Below, in pieces: positions 9,244 to 18,057 of a DNA stretch of 64,000 nucleotides. The notes under the pieces are model-generated. The model was not told the origin of the DNA, did no database searches, and saw nothing but the letters and a program-made list of their open reading frames with translations. The translations under genes were made by a program, and so were the position numbers. Within the stretch, counting starts at the first letter, position 1, and the number at the start of each line of letters is the position of its first letter. The stretch is from Saprospiraceae bacterium (GTDB lineage: Bacteria > Bacteroidota > Bacteroidia > Chitinophagales > Saprospiraceae): NCBI GenBank assembly GCA_020631355.1, contig JAHDHL010000019.1, positions 41,463-105,462 on the forward strand, in the 5' to 3' direction.

Positions 9244-9251
9244 TAAATTTG
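9244..9251 (+). promoter_or_regulatory. Bacteroidota -7 element upstream of the RDD gene
   Basis: TAAATTTG matches TAnnTTTG, 76 bases before the RDD ATG. A TTTG at 9227-9230 lies only 13 bases upstream, closer than the usual 19-23, so only the -7 is claimed. Confidence 0.4.
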
Positions 9252-9327
9252 TAAGCAACTAATATAGTCTTACCTTATTTAGACGTAATAATTCTGTTAA
9301 AGAGTACACCCTAAGAACAGATTCTTC

Positions 9328-10086
9328 ATGAAGACCATAGATATTACCACCACTCAGAAAGTCACCATTGAATATGAGTTAGCTGGTTTGCGGGATCGCT
9401 TTCTAGCCAATATCATTGATTCAATGCTTGTACTCCTATTCGGTGGATTCTTCATACTGATTATTTCAGCTGCGTTCTGGAATGAATTGACCATGGATGG
9501 GGAAATCAACAACAGAGGGCAAATGTTATTGACGGTCCTACTACCTATTTTCATTTTCCTGAGTTATCATTTTTTCTCGGAGCTCATCATGGACGGACAA
9601 AGTCTTGGTAAGAAAGCCGTGGGTATCAAAGTCATCAAACTCAACGGAAAAGAAGCCTCAGCCAGTGATTATCTACTGAGGGCCCTATTTCATTTTTTCG
9701 ATAGCCTATCCAGTTTGTTCATATTAGGTTCGTTGCTTGTCGTTTCTTCTGAAAAAAGCCAACGCCTAGGAGATTTGGCAGCCAATACAGCAGTAATCAA
9801 AGTCAAGTTCAACCTAAGATTCAGACTTGAGGACATCATGAAAATCAACTCCCTAGCAGATTATGAACCACTCCATCCCGATGTAAGGCAATTCACCGAA
9901 CAGGACATGTTGCTCATCAAGAGTGTCATTGCCCGCCAGAGGCTTTATAATAATCCTGCACATAGGGAAGTTGTCAACAACCTTGTCAGGGACCTGATGT
10001 TGAAGCTGGATATCGTAGACCCGCCTAAGGACAAGATTCATTTTCTTAAAACACTCATCAGGGACTATATCGTACTCACCCGTTAA
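9328..10086 (+). CDS. RDD family membrane protein
   Basis: A 252-residue protein. Residues 18-155 are an RDD domain: the signature LRDRFLANIIDSMLVLLFGG opens the first helix, a second helix lies at about 68-88, then GQSLGKKAVGIKVIKL and a third helix near 120-140 followed by RLGDLAANTAVIKV. The conserved R-D-D residues and the GKxxxGIKV loop are present. The last 85 residues are soluble and helical, with no recognised domain. RDD proteins are thought to act in transport or Na+/H+ tolerance in a few cases; here the role is unknown. It lies alone between a minus-strand gene and the GCS2-CBS gene 111 bases downstream. Confidence 0.88.
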   Translation: MKTIDITTTQKVTIEYELAGLRDRFLANIIDSMLVLLFGGFFILIISAAFWNELTMDGEINNRGQMLLTVLLPIFIFLSYHFFSELIMDGQSLGKKAVGIKVIKLNGKEASASDYLLRALFHFFDSLSSLFILGSLLVVSSEKSQRLGDLAANTAVIKVKFNLRFRLEDIMKINSLADYEPLHPDVRQFTEQDMLLIKSVIARQRLYNNPAHREVVNNLVRDLMLKLDIVDPPKDKIHFLKTLIRDYIVLTR

Positions 10087-10197
10087 TCCTACTTTTTTCC
10101 CACAGCCGGATATTTTTTATGGAATCATTTTCTGATGGGTAAAAATTTTGTTTAGATTTATACGACTTAGTCAAATGTCAAATCAAAACCCGACTTC

Positions 10198-12144
10198 ATG
10201 GGAGAACAGAAAGTTTCCTTGCTTTCTAGCAAGAAGGAAATGCACAAATTCGTCAAGAATCTACTGAAGGATGTCAAGGCATTGGAATACATGCTGGAGA
10301 ACGATTGGTTCGAGAGTGACATCACACGTATTGGAGCAGAACAGGAAATGTGTATTGTGGATAATGACACCCTCAAACCTGCATGCATAGCTACTGAAGC
10401 ACTCGCCAAAATGGAAGACTTGCCTTGGGTGGAAACAGAATTGGCCAAATTCAATCTTGAAACCGGAGCAACACCCATCAAATTCGAGGGGGATTGTCTC
10501 AGCCAGATGGAAAAGCAAATTTCAGAACAAATTGCGACCATCAAGGAAAGGGTGGGTGAACTGAATGCCAATGTTATCCTAACGGGCATACTTCCTACCT
10601 TACAGAAGTTTGACATGAGCTTGGATAACCTAACACCGGTCAAACGTTACTTTGCATTGATGGAAGCCATCAACAAGCAATTGAAAAATAGGAGTACCTA
10701 CGAGGTTAGACTCCAAGGAGTGGATGAATTGTTGGTACAGCATGACTCACCGATGATTGAGGCATGTAATACGAGTTTCCAAGTCCACCTTCAGGTTGCT
10801 CCCAAGGATTTCGTACAGATGTACAACATTGCACAAGTCCTTACTGCACCCGTTATGGCAATCGCAGCGAATTCTCCTATTGTCTTCGGAAAAAGACTAT
10901 GGCATGAGAGTCGGATTGCCTTATTCCAACAATCATTGGACACACGAACCATGCATGACCACATGAGGGAGAGAAGTCCTAGGGTTAGTTTCGGAAACGA
11001 TTGGCTTAAGGATTCCATCCTGGATATTTACAAGGAGGACATTGCCCGATTCAGGGTACTTATCAGTGGTGATGTGGAAGAAGATTCCTTTAAGAAAATC
11101 AAGAAAGGTGAAGTTCCGAAACTTCGGGCATTACAAGTCCATAATTCAACAGTCTATCGTTGGAATCGACCATGTTATGGTATCAGTGATAACGGTAAGC
11201 CCCACCTAAGGATTGAAAACAGAATCCTTGCCTCAGGGCCTACCATCATGGATGAAATGGCGAATGCTGCCTTTTGGTTAGGAATGATGATTGCATTCAA
11301 GCATGATTATGAAGATATCACCCAACACATTTCCTTTGCGGATGCCAAGGACAATTTCCGCAAGGCGGCCAAATACGGTATCGACACCAAATTCACATGG
11401 TTGAATGATGAAAAAATCACAGCCGTTGACCTCGTCAGGAAACAGTTGATTCCTATGGCTGAAAAAGGTCTGAAACTGATGAAAGTCAAAAAGACGGATA
11501 TCAAGCGATACCTCAGCATCATTGATAAACGTGCAGAGTTACATATGAATGGTGCGCGTTGGATGTTAAGGGGATATACCCGACTCAAGAAAATCACTAC
11601 GGATAATGAGGCCATGACCACACTAACAGCAGCCATCATTGAAAATCAAAATTTGGGCAAACCTGTCCATGAATGGGAATTACCAGAATTGAAAGTTTTG
11701 AAAAAATATAGACCATCCAAACATCGGGTAGAAGAATTTATGGAGAGGGACCTCTTTACTGTCGAACCCGACGACCTTATAGAAATGGTAGCAGATATGA
11801 TGGATTGGCGCAAAATCCGTTATATGCCTGTCGAGGATGAAAAAGGGGAACTTGTCGGACTGATTAGTTCAAGGATTCTTCTAAGACATTATACTAGACA
11901 AAACAAAGGCGATATCATGAACCGCAAGGCTAATATGGTCAAGGATATCATGATTAAGGATCCGATTACGGTTGCTCCTGATACTACTTTACTCGACGCA
12001 CTTCAAATCATGAAAGACAAGGGTGTGGGGAGTCTTCCGGTCGTAAAGGACAAGGAACTCATGGGAATCATTACCGAAACGGAATTCCTAAGAATCACAG
12101 GTCGTGTAATGAGGAGACTGGAAGAAGAAGAATTGAAAGAATAG
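10198..12144 (+). CDS. Glutamate-cysteine-ligase-like (GCS2) carboxylate-amine ligase fused to a CBS pair
   Basis: A 648-residue protein. Residues of about 35-420 match the GCS2 family of ATP-dependent carboxylate-amine ligases: the N-terminal IGAEQEMCIVD holds the metal-binding E-x-E, then ELAKFNLETGATPIKF, TSFQVHLQV (with the catalytic-type Q and H), and the R-I-E-N-R loop at LRIENRILASGP. Residues of about 517-640 are two CBS motifs (EFMERDLFTVEPDD.., then DIMIKDPITVAPDT.. ending GSLPVVKDKELMGIITETEFL). CBS pairs bind adenylates and switch enzyme activity. The likely reaction is ligation of glutamate or a related acid to an amine, tuned by nucleotide level. The true substrate is unknown; it need not make gamma-glutamylcysteine. 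Confidence 0.85.
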   Translation: MGEQKVSLLSSKKEMHKFVKNLLKDVKALEYMLENDWFESDITRIGAEQEMCIVDNDTLKPACIATEALAKMEDLPWVETELAKFNLETGATPIKFEGDCLSQMEKQISEQIATIKERVGELNANVILTGILPTLQKFDMSLDNLTPVKRYFALMEAINKQLKNRSTYEVRLQGVDELLVQHDSPMIEACNTSFQVHLQVAPKDFVQMYNIAQVLTAPVMAIAANSPIVFGKRLWHESRIALFQQSLDTRTMHDHMRERSPRVSFGNDWLKDSILDIYKEDIARFRVLISGDVEEDSFKKIKKGEVPKLRALQVHNSTVYRWNRPCYGISDNGKPHLRIENRILASGPTIMDEMANAAFWLGMMIAFKHDYEDITQHISFADAKDNFRKAAKYGIDTKFTWLNDEKITAVDLVRKQLIPMAEKGLKLMKVKKTDIKRYLSIIDKRAELHMNGARWMLRGYTRLKKITTDNEAMTTLTAAIIENQNLGKPVHEWELPELKVLKKYRPSKHRVEEFMERDLFTVEPDDLIEMVADMMDWRKIRYMPVEDEKGELVGLISSRILLRHYTRQNKGDIMNRKANMVKDIMIKDPITVAPDTTLLDALQIMKDKGVGSLPVVKDKELMGIITETEFLRITGRVMRRLEEEELKE

Positions 12145-12172
12145 AATAAAGACTATACCGCAGCTATATGGA

Positions 12173-12222
12173 GGGGAGTCATAAACCAACGAATCGGTTA
12201 GTTTATGATTCCCCTTAATTTT
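12173..12222 (+). terminator. Terminator of the GCS2-CBS gene, overlapping the end of the desulfurase gene
   Basis: GGGGAGTCATAAAC at 12173-12186 pairs with GTTTATGATTCCCC at 12201-12214 (one G-T pair), followed on the plus strand by TTAATTTTTC. The right arm lies inside the last codons of the convergent cysteine desulfurase gene. Confidence 0.6.
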
Positions 12223-13322
12223 TCTATTACCTGATCGACCTCGTTCTTGGTATTGTGATGACTGAATGAGAATCGGATGGTCTTATAATCCGGATGGCCC
12301 TGGATTGCTGTTAACACATGGGATTCATGTTCCACTCCCGAACTACATGCACTACCTCCGGAAGCACTCACTCCTGCCATATCCAATAACATCAGTAGCA
12401 TTTCACCATTATCAATCGGTGGGATGGAAACACTTAGTACCTTATGCAGGTATTGTTCCTGGCATCCATTGAAAAGGATTCCCGGAATAAGTTGAAGCAG
12501 TTGTTCTTTCATGTAGGAACGAATTTCCCCCACATGGTTTTTTCTTTCTTCCATGGCCTTACACGAGCGTTCCAACGCCTCTGCCATTCCCACTATGCCA
12601 TATAAATTCTCAGTCCCGCCCCTCATATTTCTTTCTTGGGAACCGCCATCTATGTATGGCTTAATGATATTATCACCATTGACATAAATGAACCCTACGC
12701 CCTTAGGGCCATGGAACTTATGTGCTGCTCCGGCAAGGAAACTAACCTTAGTTTCATCCAAATTTATAGGAAATTGGCCTATTGCCTGTACTGTATCGGA
12801 ATGAAATAACACTCCTTTTTCGTCACATAAAATGGAAATTCTCTCAAAATCATGTAGGGTTCCTATCTCATTATTGGCATACATCAAGGAAACCATCGTC
12901 TTTTTATCAGACGCATCAATCGTTTCGGATAGCACATCCATATTGATACAACCCTTGGAGTCCACAGGTAGATAAACCACTTCGATTCCTCTACTTTTCT
13001 CTAAGGTATCCAATGTGTGCAAAATACAATGATGCTCCGTTGGGGAAGAAATAATGCGCTTCACGCCCAAATCCCTTACGGCGCACTTCAAAGCCATATT
13101 ATTGGCTTCTGTACCTCCTGAAGTGAAGAAGATTTCACCTATGGATGCACCAATCTGTAATGCGATTTTTCTTCTGGCTCGTTCGATGGCCATTCTTGAC
13201 TGTCTACCATCAGCATGTATGGATGAAGGATTCCCATAATATCCCCTCATGTATGGCAGCATCGCTTCCAATACTTCCTCGTCTAAAGGAGTAGTTGCCG
13301 CATTATCAAAATAAATCCTCAT
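12198..13322 (-). CDS. Cysteine desulfurase (IscS/NifS class)
   Basis: A 374-residue PLP enzyme that takes sulfur from cysteine, giving alanine and a persulfide for Fe-S clusters and tRNA thiolation. Class-V aminotransferase features: FDNAATTPLD at the N-terminus, TSGGTEANN (about 67-75), the HH pair in SPTEHHCI (about 93-100), HSDTVQAIG, Lys202 in AAHKFHGPKG forming the PLP aldimine, and Cys326 in SGGSACSSG as the persulfide carrier. The short C-terminal loop after Cys326 and the GSACSSG pattern fit group I (IscS/NifS) and not SufS. No IscU or Fe-S scaffold is next to it. It follows glmM on the same strand, 46 bases away, probably in one operon. Confidence 0.92.
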   Translation of the reverse strand: MRIYFDNAATTPLDEEVLEAMLPYMRGYYGNPSSIHADGRQSRMAIERARRKIALQIGASIGEIFFTSGGTEANNMALKCAVRDLGVKRIISSPTEHHCILHTLDTLEKSRGIEVVYLPVDSKGCINMDVLSETIDASDKKTMVSLMYANNEIGTLHDFERISILCDEKGVLFHSDTVQAIGQFPINLDETKVSFLAGAAHKFHGPKGVGFIYVNGDNIIKPYIDGGSQERNMRGGTENLYGIVGMAEALERSCKAMEERKNHVGEIRSYMKEQLLQLIPGILFNGCQEQYLHKVLSVSIPPIDNGEMLLMLLDMAGVSASGGSACSSGVEHESHVLTAIQGHPDYKTIRFSFSHHNTKNEVDQVIEKLRGIIN

Positions 13323-13368
13323 TGATATGGTTATTTAGGATATAAGAACAAGTTGTTCACACCTAGGT

Positions 13369-14754
13369 TCACTTCAGGATTTCATTCACATCCATCTGTA
13401 TTTTCTTGTAGAGATTCTGCGCAATCACAGGTGAGGTACTTTCCGTATAAATCCTGATGATAGGCTCTGTATTCGAACGTCGAAGATGAATCCAATCACT
13501 ACCATTTTCCAATACAATCTTAAGACCATCTATAGTATTCAAATCCTGATTGGCATATTTCTTTTGAAGCTCACCAAACAAGGCGTCCAGGTCGATATCG
13601 GGAGTCAATTGGATTTTATTCTTCGCAATATGGAATGATGGATAAGTGCTTCTCAGGTAGGAAAGTGACTTACCGAATTCAGCTAGATGGGAAAGCATCA
13701 GAGCCACACCCACAAGTGCATCCCTACCAAAATGAAGCTCAGGATAAATAATGCCTCCATTACCCTCTCCACCGATAACAGCCCTAACTTCTTTCATTTT
13801 GGAAACGACATTCACTTCGCCCACAGCTGCAGGATGGTAGGTACAACCTGCTTTCTCCGTAACGACTTTTAACGCTCCGGTAGATGAAAGATTGGACACC
13901 GTTGGCCCCTTGGTATATTTCAGAATGTAGTCAGAAACAGCCACTAACGTATATTCCTCGCCAAACATTTCTCCATCCTCGCAAACCAATGCCAAACGGT
14001 CTACGTCCGGATCCACAGATATACCCAAGTGCGCATTATTGGATATCACTGCTTCTGATAATGCCCTTAGGTTTTCAGGCAAAGGTTCGGGATTATGGGC
14101 AAACTGTCCATTCGGTTCGCCATTCAATACCACCACCTCACAACCCAATTGCTCCAATAAAGGAGGTAAGGCCAATGCTCCCGTAGAATTCACCGGATCA
14201 ATAACAACCTTGAACTTTTTCTCTTTGACAGCATCCACCTTGACCAAAGGCAGGGCCATAATCATATCTATATGGCGTTGGATATAATCGTTCTTTTCCG
14301 TGTAGGACCCCAACTTATCCACAGATGCATAATTGATGGCACCTTTATCTATTAGGGACAATACTTCCTCTCCATCTTCCTTGGAAATGAACTCACCATT
14401 GAAGTTCACGAATTTGAGTGCATTCCATTGTTTGGGATTATGGCTGGCCGTAATAATGATTCCGGCACCGGCACCCTCCATGGGAACAGCCACCTCAACC
14501 GTAGGAGTGGTTGAGAGCCCCAAGTCCACTACATCTATACCTAAGGACCTCAAGGTACTGCAAACCAACTGGCTTACTATTTCTCCAGAAATCCTGGCAT
14601 CCCTGCCTACCACAATCTTAGGTATGGATGTTCTGTCCAATACCCATGTTCCGAATGCAGCAGTACATTCTACAATATCCTGTGGTGTCAGATTCTCACC
14701 TGCATTACCACCTATGGTTCCCCTGATTCCTGAAATTGATTTTATAAGTGTCAA
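13369..14754 (-). CDS. glmM: Phosphoglucosamine mutase
   Basis: A 461-residue alpha-D-phosphohexomutase. It converts glucosamine-6-phosphate to glucosamine-1-phosphate, the step before UDP-GlcNAc for peptidoglycan and LPS. Motifs in order: SISGIRGT at the N-terminus, Ser104 in ITASHNP (phosphorylated during catalysis), the Mg2+ loop DPDVDRL at about 247, the sugar-binding loop GEGNGG at about 330, and the phosphate-binding RRSNTEP at about 427. Specificity (GlmM versus phosphomannomutase) is inferred from the SISGIRGTIGG start common in Bacteroidota GlmM. Upstream is a -7 element at 14814; downstream, 46 bases away, is the desulfurase gene. Confidence 0.85.
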   Translation of the reverse strand: MTLIKSISGIRGTIGGNAGENLTPQDIVECTAAFGTWVLDRTSIPKIVVGRDARISGEIVSQLVCSTLRSLGIDVVDLGLSTTPTVEVAVPMEGAGAGIIITASHNPKQWNALKFVNFNGEFISKEDGEEVLSLIDKGAINYASVDKLGSYTEKNDYIQRHIDMIMALPLVKVDAVKEKKFKVVIDPVNSTGALALPPLLEQLGCEVVVLNGEPNGQFAHNPEPLPENLRALSEAVISNNAHLGISVDPDVDRLALVCEDGEMFGEEYTLVAVSDYILKYTKGPTVSNLSSTGALKVVTEKAGCTYHPAAVGEVNVVSKMKEVRAVIGGEGNGGIIYPELHFGRDALVGVALMLSHLAEFGKSLSYLRSTYPSFHIAKNKIQLTPDIDLDALFGELQKKYANQDLNTIDGLKIVLENGSDWIHLRRSNTEPIIRIYTESTSPVIAQNLYKKIQMDVNEILK

Positions 14755-14813
14755 AAAGCATAGTTTTTTAGGGGAAATCCATCATCCCCAAGGTTTCCAA
14801 ATAACTCGAATTG

Positions 14814-14821
14814 CAAAAATA
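14814..14821 (-). promoter_or_regulatory. Bacteroidota -7 element upstream of glmM
   Basis: TATTTTTG on the minus strand matches TAnnTTTG, 59 bases before the glmM ATG. No convincing -33 box. Confidence 0.45.
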
Positions 14822-15383
14822 GTGAAATACAATGTTAAAGAAGCAGGATTCCCACACTAAATCACCCACCCGACAATGATATTAAAAATATTTCATATAT
14901 GTCTAGTAATCAATCAGTTGCGATTTTATCAATGTCACAAAGGTCAAATGTTAAAGTATAAAATAATTTATAGTTTTTTATGACATGTAAACGACTCGGA
15001 TAAAACTTTGGCATAACTATTGGATTATCCAAGACGCACTATTATTTTAAACGTACTATGAGGAAAACAAAACGGAACTAATCCTTCCTAAACGCTTTCC
15101 CGCCCTTCAGATTGATTTACTACTAAATGGTTTGGGTCATCCCATTCTCCAAGCGCTTTACCCATGCGCATGAATGTGGATGAGTGAATTTTGATTAGCA
15201 ATGTTTCAATACTTGGGACGCAAAGTCAAAATGTTTGTTCGATGTACCAGTTGCCTTGATGGCATTGGTTCCACTAATAGTTAATAACAGATTATAGGTA
15301 ATGAAATGGCGTTTCATTGCCCTGTCCTACCCATGCCTTTAAGTACAGTAATTGCTAATATTTTAAATCAAATAAACGCCTGA
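14822..15383. other. Long intergenic region before the PorP/SprF gene
   Basis: About 560 bases with stops in all frames and no recognisable tRNA or known riboswitch. It holds a near-match to a -7 box (TAAAACTTTG at 15001-15010, spacing two bases too long) and a 7-bp inverted repeat AATGAAA/TTTCATT at 15300-15318, 66 bases before the ATG. The length is unusual for this gene-dense segment, so a long 5' leader, a small RNA or a far-upstream promoter is possible. Confidence 0.5.
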
Positions 15384-16406
15384 ATGATGAGAAAGCTATT
15401 AACTATCATTATCGTATTACTAGCAACATTCCATGTTTCGCAAGCACAGCAGGATGCCATGTTCACCAAGTACATGTTCAATACGCTGTCCTATAATCCA
15501 GCCTATGCAGGTACAAGAGGGTACTTGTCCATGGGTGCCTTACACCGAACCCAGTGGTGGGGAATAGAGGGTGCACCTCACTCCCAATCCGTTTGGGTAC
15601 ACACCCCCATGAAAGGGAATATCGGTGTAGGTCTGAATATCATCAATGACAACATCGGCCCTACCAATGCCATCACTGCCAATTTGGATTATTCCTATAT
15701 GATTCGTTTGGGAGGAGACCATAAACTTTCCGTTGGATTACAAGGAGGAGTGACGAATTGGAGAGCTGACTGGGACAAATTATCCTATGAAGTGGAGGGT
15801 GACGAGGCCTATATGGATGGTACACCTAGCTATTGGCTACCTAATTTCGGACTCGGACTCTATTATTATGTCCAGGATAAATTCTACGTGGGTGTGGGTG
15901 TTCCGCACATCATTGAGAATGACATGAGGAGATCCACTGATAATATGGATGTAACCACGGAATTCTGGGCCAAGCAATATCGCCATTACTATTTCTCTGC
16001 GGGAGGAGCCATTCCATTGGATAAGAACAAGGATTTCGTATTCCGCCCGATGGCTTTGGTAAAAACAGTCGGTTTATTGAGCCGATTCAAAGGGGATGAT
16101 AGTCCATATAATGGCATTGGCGCACCAACGGAATTTGATATCGACCTATCTGTCTTCTTCTACAAGACTTTCTGGTTGGGAGCTTCTTTCCGTTCGTCTG
16201 TCGAGGCATTCATGGGAGATAGCAGCTCCTTCGACTCAGCAGATATCTGGGTTCAGTACTACTTCTCCAAAGGTTTGAGAGTAGGTGCTGCATATGATTA
16301 CACCCTTACCAAGTTACAACAACCTGCACAAGGTTCTTTCGAAGTAATGGTCGGATACGACTTCAATTTCCAAGGCAAGAAAATCGTTACTCCAAGATAC
16401 TTCTAA
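15384..16406 (+). CDS. PorP/SprF family type IX secretion membrane protein
   Basis: A 340-residue outer-membrane beta-barrel protein. Signal peptide at residues 1-21 (ending VSQAQ), then the family hallmark: QDAMFTKYMFNTLSYNPAYAGT, with an N-P-A-Y/F-A-G-T motif after the first strand, and a final strand ending VMVGYDFNFQGKKIVTPRYF. PorP/SprF proteins occur in many copies in Bacteroidota; some work with type IX secretion (SprF with the adhesin SprB), and others sit beside large surface proteins. No SprB-like gene is next to this copy. A second family member lies at 50394 beside gldJ. It has its own terminator at 16439-16475 and a long non-coding leader. Confidence 0.9.
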   Translation: MMRKLLTIIIVLLATFHVSQAQQDAMFTKYMFNTLSYNPAYAGTRGYLSMGALHRTQWWGIEGAPHSQSVWVHTPMKGNIGVGLNIINDNIGPTNAITANLDYSYMIRLGGDHKLSVGLQGGVTNWRADWDKLSYEVEGDEAYMDGTPSYWLPNFGLGLYYYVQDKFYVGVGVPHIIENDMRRSTDNMDVTTEFWAKQYRHYYFSAGGAIPLDKNKDFVFRPMALVKTVGLLSRFKGDDSPYNGIGAPTEFDIDLSVFFYKTFWLGASFRSSVEAFMGDSSSFDSADIWVQYYFSKGLRVGAAYDYTLTKLQQPAQGSFEVMVGYDFNFQGKKIVTPRYF

Positions 16407-16438
16407 TTATACCAAGATTAAGCATTTCCATCATAACG

Positions 16439-16475
16439 AAACCCGACTGTACTGTGTGCGGTCGGGTTTTTATTT
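16439..16475 (+). terminator. Intrinsic terminator after the PorP/SprF gene
   Basis: AAACCCGAC at 16439-16447 pairs with GTCGGGTTT at 16461-16469 over a 13-base loop, followed by TTTATTT. It is 32 bases after the stop codon. Confidence 0.85.
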
Positions 16476-16501
16476 GCTAACTACTTCCACCCATTGCCAA
16501 T

Positions 16502-17116
16502 TTGCATTACATTTGGCATATGGGATTTTCTATTTTCTTCAAATTGGGGTTGGAGCATATTGCGGATTGGAATGGTTATGACCATATTCTTTTCATCATT
16601 GTCATGTGTGTCATGTACCGCCCCAATGATTGGAAAAAGATACTCCTACTCGTTACAGCATTCACTGTGGGCCATTCTCTTACCTTGGCACTAGCTGCAC
16701 TTGATTTATTGAACATCAACCAATCCTTTGTCGAATTCCTTATTCCCGTTACCATTCTACTAACCGCCATATGGAACGTTATTCCTAAGAAAGAGGACCC
16801 AGAGGAACGATTCATCTCATGGAACTATGTTGTGGTCCTACTCTTTGGACTTGTCCATGGTTTGGGATTCTCCAACTACTTTTCGATGCTTGTGGGTAAG
16901 AATAATCAATTCATCATGGATTTATTTGGATTCAATCTGGGAGTGGAACTCGGGCAAATCATGATTGTGATGGTCTTCATGCTCATCAGTTATATCTTCC
17001 TGAACATCATCAAAGTCAAACATGCATCATGGATTAAATTCGTGTCGGGTGCAGCTTTCGGTATCGCTCTCATTCTCATCAAGGAATCCGATTGGATTAC
17101 ACAGCTCCTAGAATAA
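16502..17116 (+). CDS. HupE/UreJ-like membrane protein
   Basis: A 204-residue integral membrane protein with about six helices. The motif GLEHIADWNGYDHILFII near residue 15 is the HupE/UreJ signature (G-x-x-H-I-x-x-G-x-D-H), and a second histidine motif, LFGLVHGLGFSN, lies in the middle. In nickel-enzyme operons these proteins are thought to pass Ni2+ or Co2+, but the Bacteroidota copies are usually away from urease or hydrogenase, as here. An alternative start is the ATG at 16520 (MGFSIFF). Its stop overlaps the queG ATG by one base (TAATG), so the two are translationally coupled. Cobalamin dependence of QueG offers a speculative link. Confidence 0.82.
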   Translation: MHYIWHMGFSIFFKLGLEHIADWNGYDHILFIIVMCVMYRPNDWKKILLLVTAFTVGHSLTLALAALDLLNINQSFVEFLIPVTILLTAIWNVIPKKEDPEERFISWNYVVVLLFGLVHGLGFSNYFSMLVGKNNQFIMDLFGFNLGVELGQIMIVMVFMLISYIFLNIIKVKHASWIKFVSGAAFGIALILIKESDWITQLLE

Positions 17117-18057
17117 TGCCGAGTCTGACAGCATTACAACACCGGGCCAATATCCTAAGAATGCATGCTGAAAGGCTGGGGTTCGATAGGGTTGGGATTG
17201 CCAAGGCAGAACACATGGATGAGGAAGCCCGAAAACTGGAATGGTGGCTGAACAAGGACTACAATGGCAAGATGTCCTATATGGCCAATCATTTTGAGAA
17301 AAGGGTCGACCCTACCCTTTTGGTTCCCGGAGCCAAAACAGTTGTTTCCCTGAGTTATAATTATTATACTGAACAAGAACAAACAGACAAGGACGCTCCA
17401 AAAATTTCCAAATATGCTTTTGGTAAGGATTACCATCATATTATCAAACAAAAACTCAAGGAACTCCTACAATGTCTCAATGATGAAATCGGCGAGGTCA
17501 ACGGACGATGTTTTGTGGATTCGGCACCGGTACTCGAACGAGACTGGGCCAAACGGAGTGGTATCGGATGGGTAGGTAAGAATACCCTTCTTATCCATCC
17601 CAAGAAAGGGAGCTATTTTTTCCTTGCAGAGTTAATCATCGATATGGAATTCACTACGGATAATCCCATCAAGGATTATTGCGGTACTTGTACCCGCTGT
17701 ATTGATGCCTGTCCGACGGATGCCATCTCCAAGGACGGATATTTCATGGATGGAAGCAAATGCATTTCTTACTTTACGATAGAACTCAAGGAACAAATTC
17801 CCGATGAGGTAAAGGGGCAATTCGAAAATTGGATGTTCGGTTGTGATATCTGCCAAGAAGTTTGTCCGTGGAATCGATTCAGCCAACAACATCAGGAACC
17901 TTTGTTCGACCCCCATCCCCAATTATTGGAAATGAACAAAAGGGAATGGCAGGAAATCACCCGGGATGTTTTTAATGAAATTTTTAGGAAGTCAGCTGTA
18001 AAAAGGACCGGCTATGAAGGATTGAGAAAGAATATTCGATTCTTGGATGATGAATAA
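17116..18057 (+). CDS. queG: Epoxyqueuosine reductase
   Basis: A 313-residue cytosolic enzyme that reduces epoxyqueuosine to queuosine in the wobble position of GUN tRNAs, using cobalamin and two [4Fe-4S] clusters. The ATG at 17116 is chosen; a TTG at 17092 would lie inside the upstream gene. Motifs: the N-terminal GFDRVGIAKAEH, DSAPVLERDWAKRSGIGWVGKN (cobalamin-proximal region with the catalytic-type Asp), and two ferredoxin-like cysteine clusters, CGTCTRCIDACP and CDICQEVCPWN. The start overlaps the stop of the HupE-like gene. It is convergent with alkB with no spacer. Confidence 0.95.
   Translation: MPSLTALQHRANILRMHAERLGFDRVGIAKAEHMDEEARKLEWWLNKDYNGKMSYMANHFEKRVDPTLLVPGAKTVVSLSYNYYTEQEQTDKDAPKISKYAFGKDYHHIIKQKLKELLQCLNDEIGEVNGRCFVDSAPVLERDWAKRSGIGWVGKNTLLIHPKKGSYFFLAELIIDMEFTTDNPIKDYCGTCTRCIDACPTDAISKDGYFMDGSKCISYFTIELKEQIPDEVKGQFENWMFGCDICQEVCPWNRFSQQHQEPLFDPHPQLLEMNKREWQEITRDVFNEIFRKSAVKRTGYEGLRKNIRFLDDE

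Noticed and set aside
14333..14860. 175-residue plus-strand frame opposite glmM
   Set aside because: It lies entirely across the well-supported phosphoglucosamine mutase gene, whose catalytic motifs are intact, and its sequence has no recognisable domain.
17092..17116. TTG start for queG inside the HupE/UreJ-like gene
   Set aside because: The ATG at 17116 overlaps the upstream stop by one base, a standard coupled start, and the extra eight residues are not family-like.
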